This document shows positions 7,189 to 14,933 of a stretch of 64,000 nt of DNA, piece after piece (position 1 is the stretch's first letter; every line of letters begins with the position of its first letter). Position numbers and translations under genes: made by a program. The notes beneath the pieces are model-generated. The model made no database searches, was not told where the DNA came from, and worked only from the letters and a program-made list of their open reading frames with translations. Source of the DNA: Fibrobacter sp. (GTDB lineage Bacteria > Fibrobacterota > Fibrobacteria > Fibrobacterales > Fibrobacteraceae); NCBI GenBank assembly GCA_024399035.1, contig JAKSID010000007.1, forward strand, positions 1-64,000, given 5' to 3'.

Positions 7189-8199
7189 ATGATTTTAAAA
7201 CGCTTTATGCCCCTCGCCCTAGCCTGGTTCGCAGCCCCTGTTGTGTGCCATGCCTACTTTACCCAGGGTGACGCCGGCCAAGAAGTGTTTTCCTTTATCA
7301 ACACCTTTGATAGCCCCCGTAACGCAGCCCTAGAAAAATCCGCCGCAGCAGGCCCTTCCACCGACCCCACCATCGTTCAGCTGAACCCGGCAGCAATCCG
7401 TCTGCCCGAGGGCAAGAACCATGTGGCGGCCGTACACTGGCAGACCGGTGACTTCGCCGACAACCAGGGGAGCCTCACCTATACGGGCCACGTGGATAAG
7501 TACATTTTTCAGATCAGCTACAACTGGCTGGATTACGGCACCATCGAAGGCTACGACGAACACAACAACGCAACTGGCGTTGATTACGAACCGTTCAGCC
7601 AGCTAGCCACGGCAACCGTTTCCTTCCCCATGAAGCACTTTCAGTTCGGCGCAACCCTCAAGTTCGCCTCCGACAAGCTTTCTGAGGACGACGGCGACCG
7701 TACTGCATTCGGCACCGCATTCGACTGGGGTATCGCCTGGCAGTCCAGCACCAATCAAGTAGGACTGGCTCTGGTAGCCCGCGATTTCGGCCTGGTTTGG
7801 CGCGATTACTCCGACGATGGCGACGACAACTACTACCCCATGTCCCAGACTTTTGCGGTTTCCGCCTATCTTAAGCCCAAGTCAGTGCGTCGTTTGAGCT
7901 TGTACGCCAGCAGCGATTTCCCCCGCTTCCAGGAGGCATTCCTGAGCCTTGGTGGCGAATATTTTTTGGGCGAGAGCTTTGCTGTGCGACTGGGCTTTTC
8001 CAGAACCTGGCTTGACCTTTATCGCGATGCCCTGGAACTCATGGCCTCCAAGAAAAGACCCGACGAAACGAACCGCGCCCACATGCTTAGCGCAGGCCTA
8101 GGATACACATCCAACCTTTTCGCCCTGGACTACAGTTTCTCTTATTTGGCCCAAGGCCTTGGAATGGAACATCGACTGGGCCTACGATTTAACTTCTAG
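7189..8199 (+). CDS. PorV/PorQ-like outer-membrane beta-barrel protein
   Basis: A 336-residue protein with a cleavable signal peptide (hydrophobic core LALAWFAAPVV, cleavage near CHA-YF) followed by alternating short beta-strands and a C-terminal strand ending in F (GLRFNF). Features such as NAALEKSAAAG, IVQLNPAAI and a long barrel of about 14 strands match the PorV/PorQ group, outer-membrane partners of type IX secretion. Together with the T9SS-like C-terminus on the GH9 cellulase at 37.3 kb this fits a T9SS organism. The next gene follows after 8 nt and is probably co-transcribed. Family assignment is by pattern only. Confidence 0.7.
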   Translation: MILKRFMPLALAWFAAPVVCHAYFTQGDAGQEVFSFINTFDSPRNAALEKSAAAGPSTDPTIVQLNPAAIRLPEGKNHVAAVHWQTGDFADNQGSLTYTGHVDKYIFQISYNWLDYGTIEGYDEHNNATGVDYEPFSQLATATVSFPMKHFQFGATLKFASDKLSEDDGDRTAFGTAFDWGIAWQSSTNQVGLALVARDFGLVWRDYSDDGDDNYYPMSQTFAVSAYLKPKSVRRLSLYASSDFPRFQEAFLSLGGEYFLGESFAVRLGFSRTWLDLYRDALELMASKKRPDETNRAHMLSAGLGYTSNLFALDYSFSYLAQGLGMEHRLGLRFNF

Positions 8200-8207
8200 G
8201 TTTGCGA

Positions 8208-8933
8208 ATGCGACAGTTTGACGTTTTCGTTCTTGACGACACTCCCGATTTTGACAGCTGGACTCCCCTCTTTGAAGACCCATCCCTAGGTTGGTTCCAC
8301 GTTAAGGACTGGAATTCCGAACTTGAAAAGCTTGACGCGGAGTGGATTGTGTTCGCCCATCGGTCCATAAAGATCGACCGCGATTTTTTGAACAACTTGG
8401 CACAGGTGATCGAAGGCTACCCCATGGTAGATGCCTTCGCGCCGCGCTTGAAGATGGGCGAAAAGTTCATGGGCGGGCTCGTTCTGGACGGTGCCGCAGG
8501 TTTCAAGCCCATCGATGAAAATGCAAAGATGCGCTTTGTTGCAGCACCGATTCCCGTGATTGGCGTTTTCTCCCGCAGAATCATCCAGCGTACAGGCCTG
8601 TTCGACAAGGACCTGCCTGCGGAACTGCAGTTGGCCGACTACACCCTGCGTATGTACCACGCCGGCGGAAAGATGTTCTGCGTGCCCTACCTGGTGGCGG
8701 AACCTGCAACAGAGATTGAATTCAACTATACGTTGAAGAACGTGACCAGTTTTATTTGGGACTTGATTTACAAGTGCCTGCCGCCGACAAACCTGATTGC
8801 CTATACTTTCTGGCACCCGAGCACGATTACCAAGTGGTTCAAGAGCAAGAAGGTGCTGAAGTTTAAGAGCGAGAAGGCCACAGCGCTTTCCAAGCTGACA
8901 GACAAAACGCTTAAAGAAATTTCAAATAAGTAA
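8208..8933 (+). CDS. Glycosyltransferase family 2-like protein
   Basis: A 241-residue soluble protein with a GT2-type layout: short N-terminal strand (FDVFVLDD), EWIVFAHRSIKIDRDFL in the place of the nucleotide/metal region, a central VIGVFSRRIIQRTGLFD segment like the acceptor loop of GT-A enzymes, and a late ADYTLRMYHAGG stretch similar to the ED.D.RL.. catalytic block. A clean DXD is not evident, so activity is uncertain. A TTG at 8202 is possible, but the ATG at 8208 has AGG at the right distance. It is 8 nt after the barrel gene and may glycosylate envelope or secreted material. Confidence 0.5.
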   Translation: MRQFDVFVLDDTPDFDSWTPLFEDPSLGWFHVKDWNSELEKLDAEWIVFAHRSIKIDRDFLNNLAQVIEGYPMVDAFAPRLKMGEKFMGGLVLDGAAGFKPIDENAKMRFVAAPIPVIGVFSRRIIQRTGLFDKDLPAELQLADYTLRMYHAGGKMFCVPYLVAEPATEIEFNYTLKNVTSFIWDLIYKCLPPTNLIAYTFWHPSTITKWFKSKKVLKFKSEKATALSKLTDKTLKEISNK

Positions 8934-8951
8934 AGTTTTAGAACGTCAAGT

Positions 8952-8990
8952 TAACACTGCTTCGATTGCTTCGGCTTCGCCTCGCGATGA
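8952..8990. repeat. Dispersed GC-rich repeat (GATTGC...GCGATGACAG)
   Basis: CTTCGATTGCTTCGGCTTCG followed by CCTCGCGATGACAG, a member of the same repeat family as 2381-2414 and 32888-32922. It lies between convergent genes. Confidence 0.55.
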
Positions 8991-9011
8991 CAGACAAGCG
9001 AGCCCATGACA

Positions 9012-9470
9012 TTAGAAGAACACCCAGATGGCGATCCAGAAGACCATCAGGCAGAATTCCATTTCCCTTGTAATCCTTGAAAGTCGGCTGCTCAAGAACG
9101 CGATTCCGCCGATAGCCGCAATACGAATCAAGGAAATATCGATTCCGCGATAATACAGCGAAATCCCGCCAAACACTTCAATCCAAAGCCAGAACACCTG
9201 GGCAATCACCAGGTAACGCCTGCGCTTGTGCTGCAGGGCGGTCGTGGAAAAACAAAGGCAAAGTCCCAGCATCTTGAAGGGATAGCTTTCCAGCAAAGCG
9301 GCTTCCGAAGGGGTCGCCACTTCGGCACCGAAATAGGTGTAGACCATGTTCAAAACAAGGAATCCGATAATCAGCAAGGAATTCTTGTACAGGCTGGAAC
9401 GTTCACGCCAAAGGAACATGGCGCAACCCAAGGAAAGCAAGCAAACGACAGCGTTCAATAAAGGTGTCAT
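9012..9470 (-). CDS. Small integral membrane protein of the cytochrome operon
   Basis: A 152-residue protein with about five hydrophobic segments and no recognised motif. It overlaps the NrfD-cytochrome c gene by 4 nt and is the last gene of the five-gene respiratory operon, so it is probably a membrane subunit or assembly factor of that complex, in the position where ACIII operons have small accessory membrane subunits. I do not recognise the family. Confidence 0.6.
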   Translation of the reverse strand: MTPLLNAVVCLLSLGCAMFLWRERSSLYKNSLLIIGFLVLNMVYTYFGAEVATPSEAALLESYPFKMLGLCLCFSTTALQHKRRRYLVIAQVFWLWIEVFGGISLYYRGIDISLIRIAAIGGIAFLSSRLSRITREMEFCLMVFWIAIWVFF

Positions 9471-11287
9471 TTTGCCTCCCCTGCGGACTGCTGCGCGTCT
9501 TGGGCCAGCTTTTGCATATAAAGAACCAATCCGCGGGCTTCCACTTCGGTAAGGCGGCCCTCGTAGGCGTTCATGTTTGCGCGGCCTTGGAGAATCACCT
9601 GCACAAGGGAATCCACGCCAATGGAATCGATGCGGGCGCTATCCAATTTCTGGGGCACGGGATAAAACTCGCGAACAAACTTTTCGTTGAACTTACCGTC
9701 GGTGCCGTGACAAGAGGCGCAGCGGGAATTCCAAATTAAGCGGGACTTGGAAAGTTCAACAGCCGGGGAATTTGAAATTTCCGCGACGGGTGCGGAATGG
9801 ACGCGGGTGTCGCTAGCCACACTGGCACCACCGCCATAAAAAGCCCCCATGAGTCCGGCGATCAAAATGCAAAACGCAATAACAACAGCGCTCCAAATCA
9901 TGCGACGCTTTTTACTGAACGTATTAAGTTCCGGAAGAACTTCCTTATAGAAAGCCTTGCCCACCGCGATCAGCGCCGCAATCAACGCCGCCATGGGATA
10001 GATAATGGGAGCCACCTGCACCAAGGTCAATTCCACATCGTCGTAGGCCAACTGAGCGCCGCACCAAATGCAGAAAAGCACCGTCAAAGAAAGTCCAACA
10101 AACATGGGGAAACGCAAGGTCCTGGTTTCGTAGGAACGCCAAGGTTCCACATATTTTTCCGCGCCATCGCTACCATCGCTACCGTCGCCACTACCAGAGT
10201 CCGCGCCGGCGCCACCAACGGAACCTGCGGTCTCGCCCTTGACCAAATCGGAATCATCCACTTCACCAAAGAACGTGCTCTCCCCTTCGATTGCAGAACC
10301 CAAGTACCAACGAATCCCGCAGAATCCCAAGATAAAAGCGCTCACTCCAAAGGCCAACAAGCCCAAGTCCACAAGGCCAAAGTGCACCGTTTCGCCCAGG
10401 CCCGGCGACACAAGGAACAAGCGTTCCAGCAGCAGGCCCACCAGAATTGAAATGTAAATGAGCAGGCGGCCCACGCGAGAATTCTTGATGGCGGAGACCA
10501 GCAAAAGCTGCGGCAGCAAGCCCGCGAAAATAAAGGCGGAAGTGCAGAAATTGCCGCTGACCATAAAGTTCCAAAGCCAGATGGCACAAAGGAGCCACGA
10601 CCCGATTTTAACGAGTTGCTCCAGGAGGCGCATGCGATAGCCTTCGAACCAGAGGATACAACCTACGAGGGCAAGGCCAGAGTAAATCGCCCCCACGATA
10701 AAGTACACCGGGAAAAACGCGCCCTGCCATTCCGGCACGAAGGTAGCGGCAAAATCCAGGCTCACCACGGTGTGAACCCAAAGGACAAGCGGGAAAAGGA
10801 GCCAGCCCAAGGGCTTGCGAATCTTGGATAACCCCGGGAAACGGCCGCAGGCCAGATGGGTCCCGAAGAACAAAAGCGACAGGATGCCGTAGATTACGAT
10901 GCAGCAGAAATCCCAGACCAGCGGGGAGCGGATGTTTGCGAAATTCATGCGGGCGTCGGCGAGAGGCATCACCATATAGAAGCGATCCAACACACCTAAA
11001 TGCATCAGCGGGAAAATTACGGCCACCGCCAGACTACATAAGGTGGAAAGCTCCGCAAGCATGGCGGTTCGCTTGTCCTGCTTGATGTCGAGCACAAGGA
11101 AAATAGCCGACAGCAAAGTACCTGCGTGGGCAAGACCAATCCAAAAGACAAACAGGCTGATGGGCGTACCCCAGAAGGTATTACCGTCAACCGCCCAGGA
11201 GGCCGGGCCGTTGTACAGCGCATAACCCAAGGCCACGAGGCCCGGCAGCAAAAGCATTAGCGCGATGTCCTTTAAATACTTGTACAT
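9467..11287 (-). CDS. NrfD/ActC-like quinol-interacting membrane subunit fused to cytochrome c
   Basis: A 606-residue polytopic protein. Residues 1-335 form an NrfD/PsrC-type domain with about eight to ten helices, the family that binds menaquinol in ACIII, Psr and Qrc complexes. A Gly/Ser/Asp-rich linker (about 345-375) leads to three more helices and then a periplasmic cytochrome c domain with CASCH at 523-527 and a likely axial Met at 572 (GRANM). Fusion of NrfD and monohaem cytochrome is unusual; canonical ActC and ActE are separate. The start overlaps the stop of the Fe-S gene (TGATG). Role in quinol oxidation or reduction is inferred. Confidence 0.78.
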   Translation of the reverse strand: MYKYLKDIALMLLLPGLVALGYALYNGPASWAVDGNTFWGTPISLFVFWIGLAHAGTLLSAIFLVLDIKQDKRTAMLAELSTLCSLAVAVIFPLMHLGVLDRFYMVMPLADARMNFANIRSPLVWDFCCIVIYGILSLLFFGTHLACGRFPGLSKIRKPLGWLLFPLVLWVHTVVSLDFAATFVPEWQGAFFPVYFIVGAIYSGLALVGCILWFEGYRMRLLEQLVKIGSWLLCAIWLWNFMVSGNFCTSAFIFAGLLPQLLLVSAIKNSRVGRLLIYISILVGLLLERLFLVSPGLGETVHFGLVDLGLLAFGVSAFILGFCGIRWYLGSAIEGESTFFGEVDDSDLVKGETAGSVGGAGADSGSGDGSDGSDGAEKYVEPWRSYETRTLRFPMFVGLSLTVLFCIWCGAQLAYDDVELTLVQVAPIIYPMAALIAALIAVGKAFYKEVLPELNTFSKKRRMIWSAVVIAFCILIAGLMGAFYGGGASVASDTRVHSAPVAEISNSPAVELSKSRLIWNSRCASCHGTDGKFNEKFVREFYPVPQKLDSARIDSIGVDSLVQVILQGRANMNAYEGRLTEVEARGLVLYMQKLAQDAQQSAGEAK

Positions 11288-12180
11288 CAGCGCTTACCCA
11301 TAATGAATACGACCGAGGGATCCAGGTTTGCGAGTTCCCGAGGCGCATACAGTTGCCTGCCCGAGGTGGCCTTTACCAGAGGAGATTCCGAGTCCAGCCA
11401 ATTGCCAAAGACGATCGCGTTCTTGGGGCAGCCCTCGGCACAGGCGGTAGTTACACCGCGGCCACGCCATTCCCCAAGGGACTCTGTCTTGAAGCGCAGG
11501 CGATCGTTCTGCAGACGATGCAAACAAAGACTGCACTTTTCCATAACGCCTTTTTCGCGGAGCGGAACATCCTTGTTGAACTTGCGAGCCAAGCCCAACT
11601 TCTGGGCATCAAGGAAATTGAACTTACGTGCCTTTGCAGGGCAGTTGGCTCCGCAGAATCGTGTTCCGGCACAACGCTTATACATCATGGCGCTGATACC
11701 GTCGGGCGTATGATTAGCGGCACCCGTAGGGCAAACCTTTTCGCAAGGGGCATCACCGCAGTGGGCGCACATAAAAGGCACTCCCCCACGCATCTCGATC
11801 CAGTGCATAAAGCGGCCGCGAGCAGCCTCGTCCTCGTTCACCAGGGGAACGTTGTTCTCCATGTTGCAGGCAAGAATGCACTTACCGCAGCCATCGCAGG
11901 CATCCAAGTCAATAGCCATGCCAAAGCGGTTGTTACAGCCTGCACCCTCCAGCAATCCAGAGGACTTCATCTTGCCGGGCGCATTCACCCTCACCAAGTC
12001 CAAGCGACCGCGGGCCTGAGACATAGCCAGGCGGACTTCATCCTCAAACGCCTTGGGGCTGGGACCGCGCAAATTGCCTTCGCCGGTTCCTAAACCTTCC
12101 AACACCGACTTGCGGCATCCGAACAACAGACCCGCCACCGCCATCAAAGAACAAGACTTAATAAAATCGCGACGATCCAC
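11287..12180 (-). CDS. ActB/NrfC-like tetracluster ferredoxin subunit
   Basis: A 297-residue exported electron-transfer protein. RRDFIK at residues 3-8 is a Tat signal and LLFGC suggests lipidation at Cys 22. Four cysteine groups start at 95 (CDGCGKCILAC), 138, 170 and 216, binding three or four Fe-S clusters. The third group reads CAGTRFCGANCP, the Thr-substituted form typical of ActB of alternative complex III rather than NrfC. Canonical ActB also has a large molybdopterin-like domain; here it is absent and no separate gene for it is present. It passes electrons between the NrfD subunit and the haem proteins. Confidence 0.85.
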   Translation of the reverse strand: MDRRDFIKSCSLMAVAGLLFGCRKSVLEGLGTGEGNLRGPSPKAFEDEVRLAMSQARGRLDLVRVNAPGKMKSSGLLEGAGCNNRFGMAIDLDACDGCGKCILACNMENNVPLVNEDEAARGRFMHWIEMRGGVPFMCAHCGDAPCEKVCPTGAANHTPDGISAMMYKRCAGTRFCGANCPAKARKFNFLDAQKLGLARKFNKDVPLREKGVMEKCSLCLHRLQNDRLRFKTESLGEWRGRGVTTACAEGCPKNAIVFGNWLDSESPLVKATSGRQLYAPRELANLDPSVVFIMGKR

Positions 12181-12189
12181 AGCCCCCTC

Positions 12190-12771
12190 CTATCGATGGC
12201 AGGCAGCGCAATAAGTGGCCGCCGGCTTAAAGTTACGTTCCTTGAAAGATTCACCCTTGTGGCACTGAATACAAGACTTCATAGTCACCTGGGCCGCACT
12301 GTACTTAAGAGCGGTCCCAGCAGTCCCGGCAGCAGTTCCTGCCGCACCAGAACGAGTCCCATGGCAATCCGTGCAACTCACCCCGGCAGCACTATGTACC
12401 CCGTGATGAAACACCACATGTTCAGGCAAAATAGATTTAGAAGACCAGGGATTCTCGGGCGCATTCGCCAAGGCAGAATCCAAGGCCTCGATACCAGGCT
12501 TTTCGGTCAAAGGCAAACGATGGCAATCCATACAATCCTTCTTAGAAGGCAAGTAGGCATGGCCCGCACTCCTAGAACCCGTGTGGCAAGCGGCACAATC
12601 CAAGCCAATGGAATCCCCGTGCAAGGCGTGGTCAAAGGCCGGCGCAGCACCAACCCCGCGAGCAATTCCCGGCGCACTAGAAACCGAACTTTCCACATTC
12701 CCCTGACTCCATATAAAGTCAGCCAGCAAGAACGCGCAAATCACACCAAAGACAGCCACAACGTACTTCAC
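12190..12771 (-). CDS. Pentahaem cytochrome c (ActA-like)
   Basis: A 193-residue protein with one N-terminal membrane anchor/signal (residues 3-22) and five CXXCH haem sites at Cys 59, 80, 133, 167 and 188. Additional His residues (for example FDHALHG and VFHHGVH) provide distal ligands, as in cytochrome c7/c3 and ActA proteins. Between haems four and three is a low-complexity GTAAGTAGTA stretch. The gene overlaps the monohaem cytochrome gene by 4 nt and precedes the Fe-S gene by 9 nt. Five haems matches ActA of ACIII. Confidence 0.88.
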   Translation of the reverse strand: MKYVVAVFGVICAFLLADFIWSQGNVESSVSSAPGIARGVGAAPAFDHALHGDSIGLDCAACHTGSRSAGHAYLPSKKDCMDCHRLPLTEKPGIEALDSALANAPENPWSSKSILPEHVVFHHGVHSAAGVSCTDCHGTRSGAAGTAAGTAGTALKYSAAQVTMKSCIQCHKGESFKERNFKPAATYCAACHR

Positions 12772-13139
12772 TTGGGCCTCCCCGGGTCATCAGGATTCTT
12801 GAGAATATAAAGGAGCCAAGCCGTCATCATCTTGGCCTGGGTTTCCGTAAGGGGCGTAATATCCATGGCGGGCCACTGGTCCGGATGCTTGGGCGTAGGA
12901 GCCATCAGGTACTTGACCATATCCTCGGGATTCTCCGCATACTGCTGCACGTTGTCGCGCATAGGCGGAGCCGCAAACTTTCGGGCCCAGCGGTGGCAGC
13001 CCTTGCACTCGTTGGCAAAAAATTCCTGAGCCTCGGACTTAAGTTCCGGAGTCACCTTGGGCAAGGCAAAAAGATCCAGCGCAAAAAGCACGCTGGCCAA
13101 AGCCAAAACAACCAAGACGATCTTAAAACGAGGACCCAT
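12768..13139 (-). CDS. Membrane-anchored monohaem cytochrome c (ActE-like)
   Basis: A 123-residue protein with an N-terminal hydrophobic anchor and a single CKGCH haem site (45-49). Downstream Met residues (MVKYLMAP, MDITPLT) can supply the axial ligand. It is the first gene of the five-gene operon that runs leftwards to 9012, and probably hands electrons on from the complex. ActE of ACIII is the closest functional parallel, by position and size. Confidence 0.75.
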   Translation of the reverse strand: MGPRFKIVLVVLALASVLFALDLFALPKVTPELKSEAQEFFANECKGCHRWARKFAAPPMRDNVQQYAENPEDMVKYLMAPTPKHPDQWPAMDITPLTETQAKMMTAWLLYILKNPDDPGRPK

Positions 13140-13210
13140 CGTATACTGAAATATACTTTATTCCCGGCCGGGTTTATCGCATTCTACAAATGTTTTCTAT
13201 TTTCTTGACT

Positions 13211-13768
13211 ATGGGAATCATCGAAATCATCGTTATCGCAATCGTCGAAGCCATGGACTGCTTCGCCGTGGCCATCGCAACCGGACTTAGCAAGAGCGGC
13301 ATCAAGTACAGCCGCGCCATGCTCCAGGCAGTAAGCTTTGGCGTGTTCCAGGGCGGCATGACCCTTATCGGCTATTTCCTGGGTAACTTTGCAGAACAGT
13401 GGTTCTCCTCCATCGCAACGCCAATCGCCTGCGCAATCCTGTGTATTTTGGGCGGCCGCATGATCTGGGGCGCAGTCCGTGGCGGTGAAGAAGCCGCAGC
13501 CGAGGCTAGCGCCAAGAACCTGACCGTTGCAAACATCCTGCTCATGTCTGTGGCCACAAGCATCGACGCGTTCGCCGTAGGCATCTCCTTTGCATTCATC
13601 AACGCCGACATGATTACCGCCACCTCCGCAATCGCCGTGGCAAGCTTTGTCATGGGCGTTCTGGGCTACGAAATCGGCCGCCGCGCCGCCAAGCAGTTCA
13701 AAACAAAAATCCCCGAGATCGTCGCGGGGATTATCCTGATCGGCATCGGCATCAAGATGCTGTTCTAA
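13211..13768 (+). CDS. mntP: MntP-type manganese efflux pump
   Basis: A 185-residue inner-membrane protein with six helices in two related halves. The paired motifs EAMDCFAVAIATGL and VATSIDAFAVGISFAF, each with a membrane Asp, are the signature of MntP (DUF204), which exports Mn(II). I start at the ATG at 13211, which gives family length; an upstream ATG at 13190 is possible. It is divergent from the cytochrome operon over a short spacer that is too small for an evident yybP-ykoY riboswitch. Its stop overlaps the convergent antitoxin stop. Confidence 0.9.
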   Translation: MGIIEIIVIAIVEAMDCFAVAIATGLSKSGIKYSRAMLQAVSFGVFQGGMTLIGYFLGNFAEQWFSSIATPIACAILCILGGRMIWGAVRGGEEAAAEASAKNLTVANILLMSVATSIDAFAVGISFAFINADMITATSAIAVASFVMGVLGYEIGRRAAKQFKTKIPEIVAGIILIGIGIKMLF

Positions 13769-14082
13769 GCTAAAGCAGCATTGTCAAGCAACAAATTGAC
13801 GTAAGTCTGATAAGGCACGCCCGCTGCGGCGGCCTTTCTTTTTATGGCATCTACTGTTTTGACCTTCAAGCGAATTGAATACATCTTCTTTTCTTCCTTA
13901 GAATCCGCAATTGTCTTTCTAATACGAGCCAAGGATTCCTCAAACGATTCAGACTCATGGCCACCCGTAATAATCATCGGGTCCCTTACAGTAAAATCAT
14001 TTTCCAGTTCCTCAATTTTTTCCTTAGGGAGAAAATCATCAACAAGTTTAAATCCTTTGGGCATTTTAGTCTTCTTTTGCAT
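13765..14082 (-). CDS. BrnA/CopG-like ribbon-helix-helix antitoxin
   Basis: A 105-residue protein whose last 40 residues (YSIRLKVKTVDAIKRKAAAA, then GVPYQTYVNLLLDN) are a ribbon-helix-helix DNA-binding module like that of BrnA antitoxins. The N-terminal half is acidic and likely wraps the toxin. The ATG at 14082 has GAGGTG 5 nt upstream and lies inside the end of the toxin gene. Toxin-first order is the BrnT/BrnA arrangement. Family by pattern; pairing by overlap. Confidence 0.75.
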   Translation of the reverse strand: MQKKTKMPKGFKLVDDFLPKEKIEELENDFTVRDPMIITGGHESESFEESLARIRKTIADSKEEKKMYSIRLKVKTVDAIKRKAAAAGVPYQTYVNLLLDNAALA

Positions 14083-14308
14083 CTTGCACCTCGTTTTCAT
14101 GAGCCCTCCTTACAGTTACCAATGTGGACAAATCATCAGACACAATGATTGTCCAAAATTTGTTGTCAACCTCAGCTGTAATTTTTGACAAACCATCAAC
14201 TCCAGAAGGATCACGTCTTATTTTCTTTTTGCGTAGAATTCTTGCGAGCATTTCCACGGTAAAGTTTCTTTCTTGCATTTTTTCAAACGCATGTTTCGTG
14301 ATATGCAC
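14066..14308 (-). CDS. DUF4258-like toxin
   Basis: An 80-residue small basic protein beginning HITKHAFEKMQERNF, the H-A-x-x-(K/R)-M-x-x-R pattern of DUF4258 proteins, with a central beta region (FWTIIVSDDLSTLVTVRR) as in RelE/BrnT-type folds. DUF4258 members are commonly found as toxins beside antitoxins. The start is GTG at 14308, set by an in-frame stop just upstream and by AGGTG 4 nt before. It overlaps the antitoxin start by 17 nt. Confidence 0.65.
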   Translation of the reverse strand: MHITKHAFEKMQERNFTVEMLARILRKKKIRRDPSGVDGLSKITAEVDNKFWTIIVSDDLSTLVTVRRAHENEVQDAKED

Positions 14309-14322
14309 TTTTCACCTAAATG

Positions 14323-14351
14323 ATTATAGCTATTGTACATACATTTGTCAA
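14323..14351 (-). promoter_or_regulatory. Consensus sigma-70 promoter of the toxin-antitoxin operon
   Basis: On the minus strand TTGACA (14351-14346) and TATAAT (14328-14323) are perfect consensus boxes with a 17-bp spacer, 14 bp before the toxin GTG. Confidence 0.8.
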
Positions 14352-14473
14352 TACACATATACAACAACCGCAATCCAACATCTAATTTCAAAATAGAGGG
14401 ATTGTATCTAAAAAAAAAGGCCAAATTATTTGACCTTTCGTAAACATACAAAAAATGACTTAAAAAGCTTAAA

Positions 14474-14641
14474 CTAACGGTTCCAGCCGTTGGGGGCGTC
14501 GACATCGACGAGGGGCTCGAAGCCACCGCCAATGTTGCGGGTTTCTACGTCGCTCTTAATGCCCATCCAGCCGCGCATTCTCTTGATGCGGTCGGCCTTG
14601 GCCTTTTCTTTTTCGTCCTGAAGTTTCTGTTCTTCGTTCAT
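14474..14641 (-). CDS. Small charged hypothetical protein
   Basis: A 55-residue protein, MNEEQKLQDEKEK at the start, a basic KRMRGWMG centre, and an acidic/Gly tail ending in NGWNR. No signal or membrane segment. The ATG at 14641 begins a compositionally consistent sequence while the upstream codons do not. I do not recognise it. Codon use looks coding (many GAA/AAG, GGC). It sits alone between the toxin-antitoxin pair and the macro/PARG gene. Confidence 0.5.
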   Translation of the reverse strand: MNEEQKLQDEKEKAKADRIKRMRGWMGIKSDVETRNIGGGFEPLVDVDAPNGWNR

Positions 14642-14766
14642 ATGCGTAAAGATAGACAAATCTAGTCCTTTAGGCAACGGACAAAAAGTTACCAAACCCC
14701 GAGTTCAAACAAGTCAGCTTTATACTGAAAGCAACAGTGAAAAATGTTGACTTTGAAGTTCAAAAC

Positions 14767-14820
14767 CTTGGGATTGACACAAAAAAAACTTGGGATTGAT
14801 GCAAAAAACCTTGGGATTGA
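14767..14820. repeat. Three CTTGGGATTGA direct repeats
   Basis: CTTGGGATTGA occurs exactly at 14767-14777, 14789-14799 and 14810-14820, separated by A-rich linkers. Start spacing is 22 and 21 bp (two helical turns), so they are not a codon-periodic repeat. They lie downstream of the macro/PARG gene and could be binding sites or slippage products. Confidence 0.55.
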
Positions 14821-14933
14821 ACAACAAAAGCAAGATTTAATAAAAACGGCACAAAATGTTCATTTCAACAAATCAACATATGAGAAATTACTTGAATCAA
14901 TGTACCAAAGGTACTTTGGTAAGTAACACCATC

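Noticed and set aside
13140..13210. yybP-ykoY manganese riboswitch before mntP
   Set aside because: The spacer of about 70 bp is shared by divergent promoters and is too short to hold the aptamer.
14744..14926. 60-codon plus-strand ORF containing KTLGLT...KKLGID...NLGIE
   Set aside because: It follows from the CTTGGGATTGA repeats and changes frame between them; no ribosome site. Kept only as a repeat.
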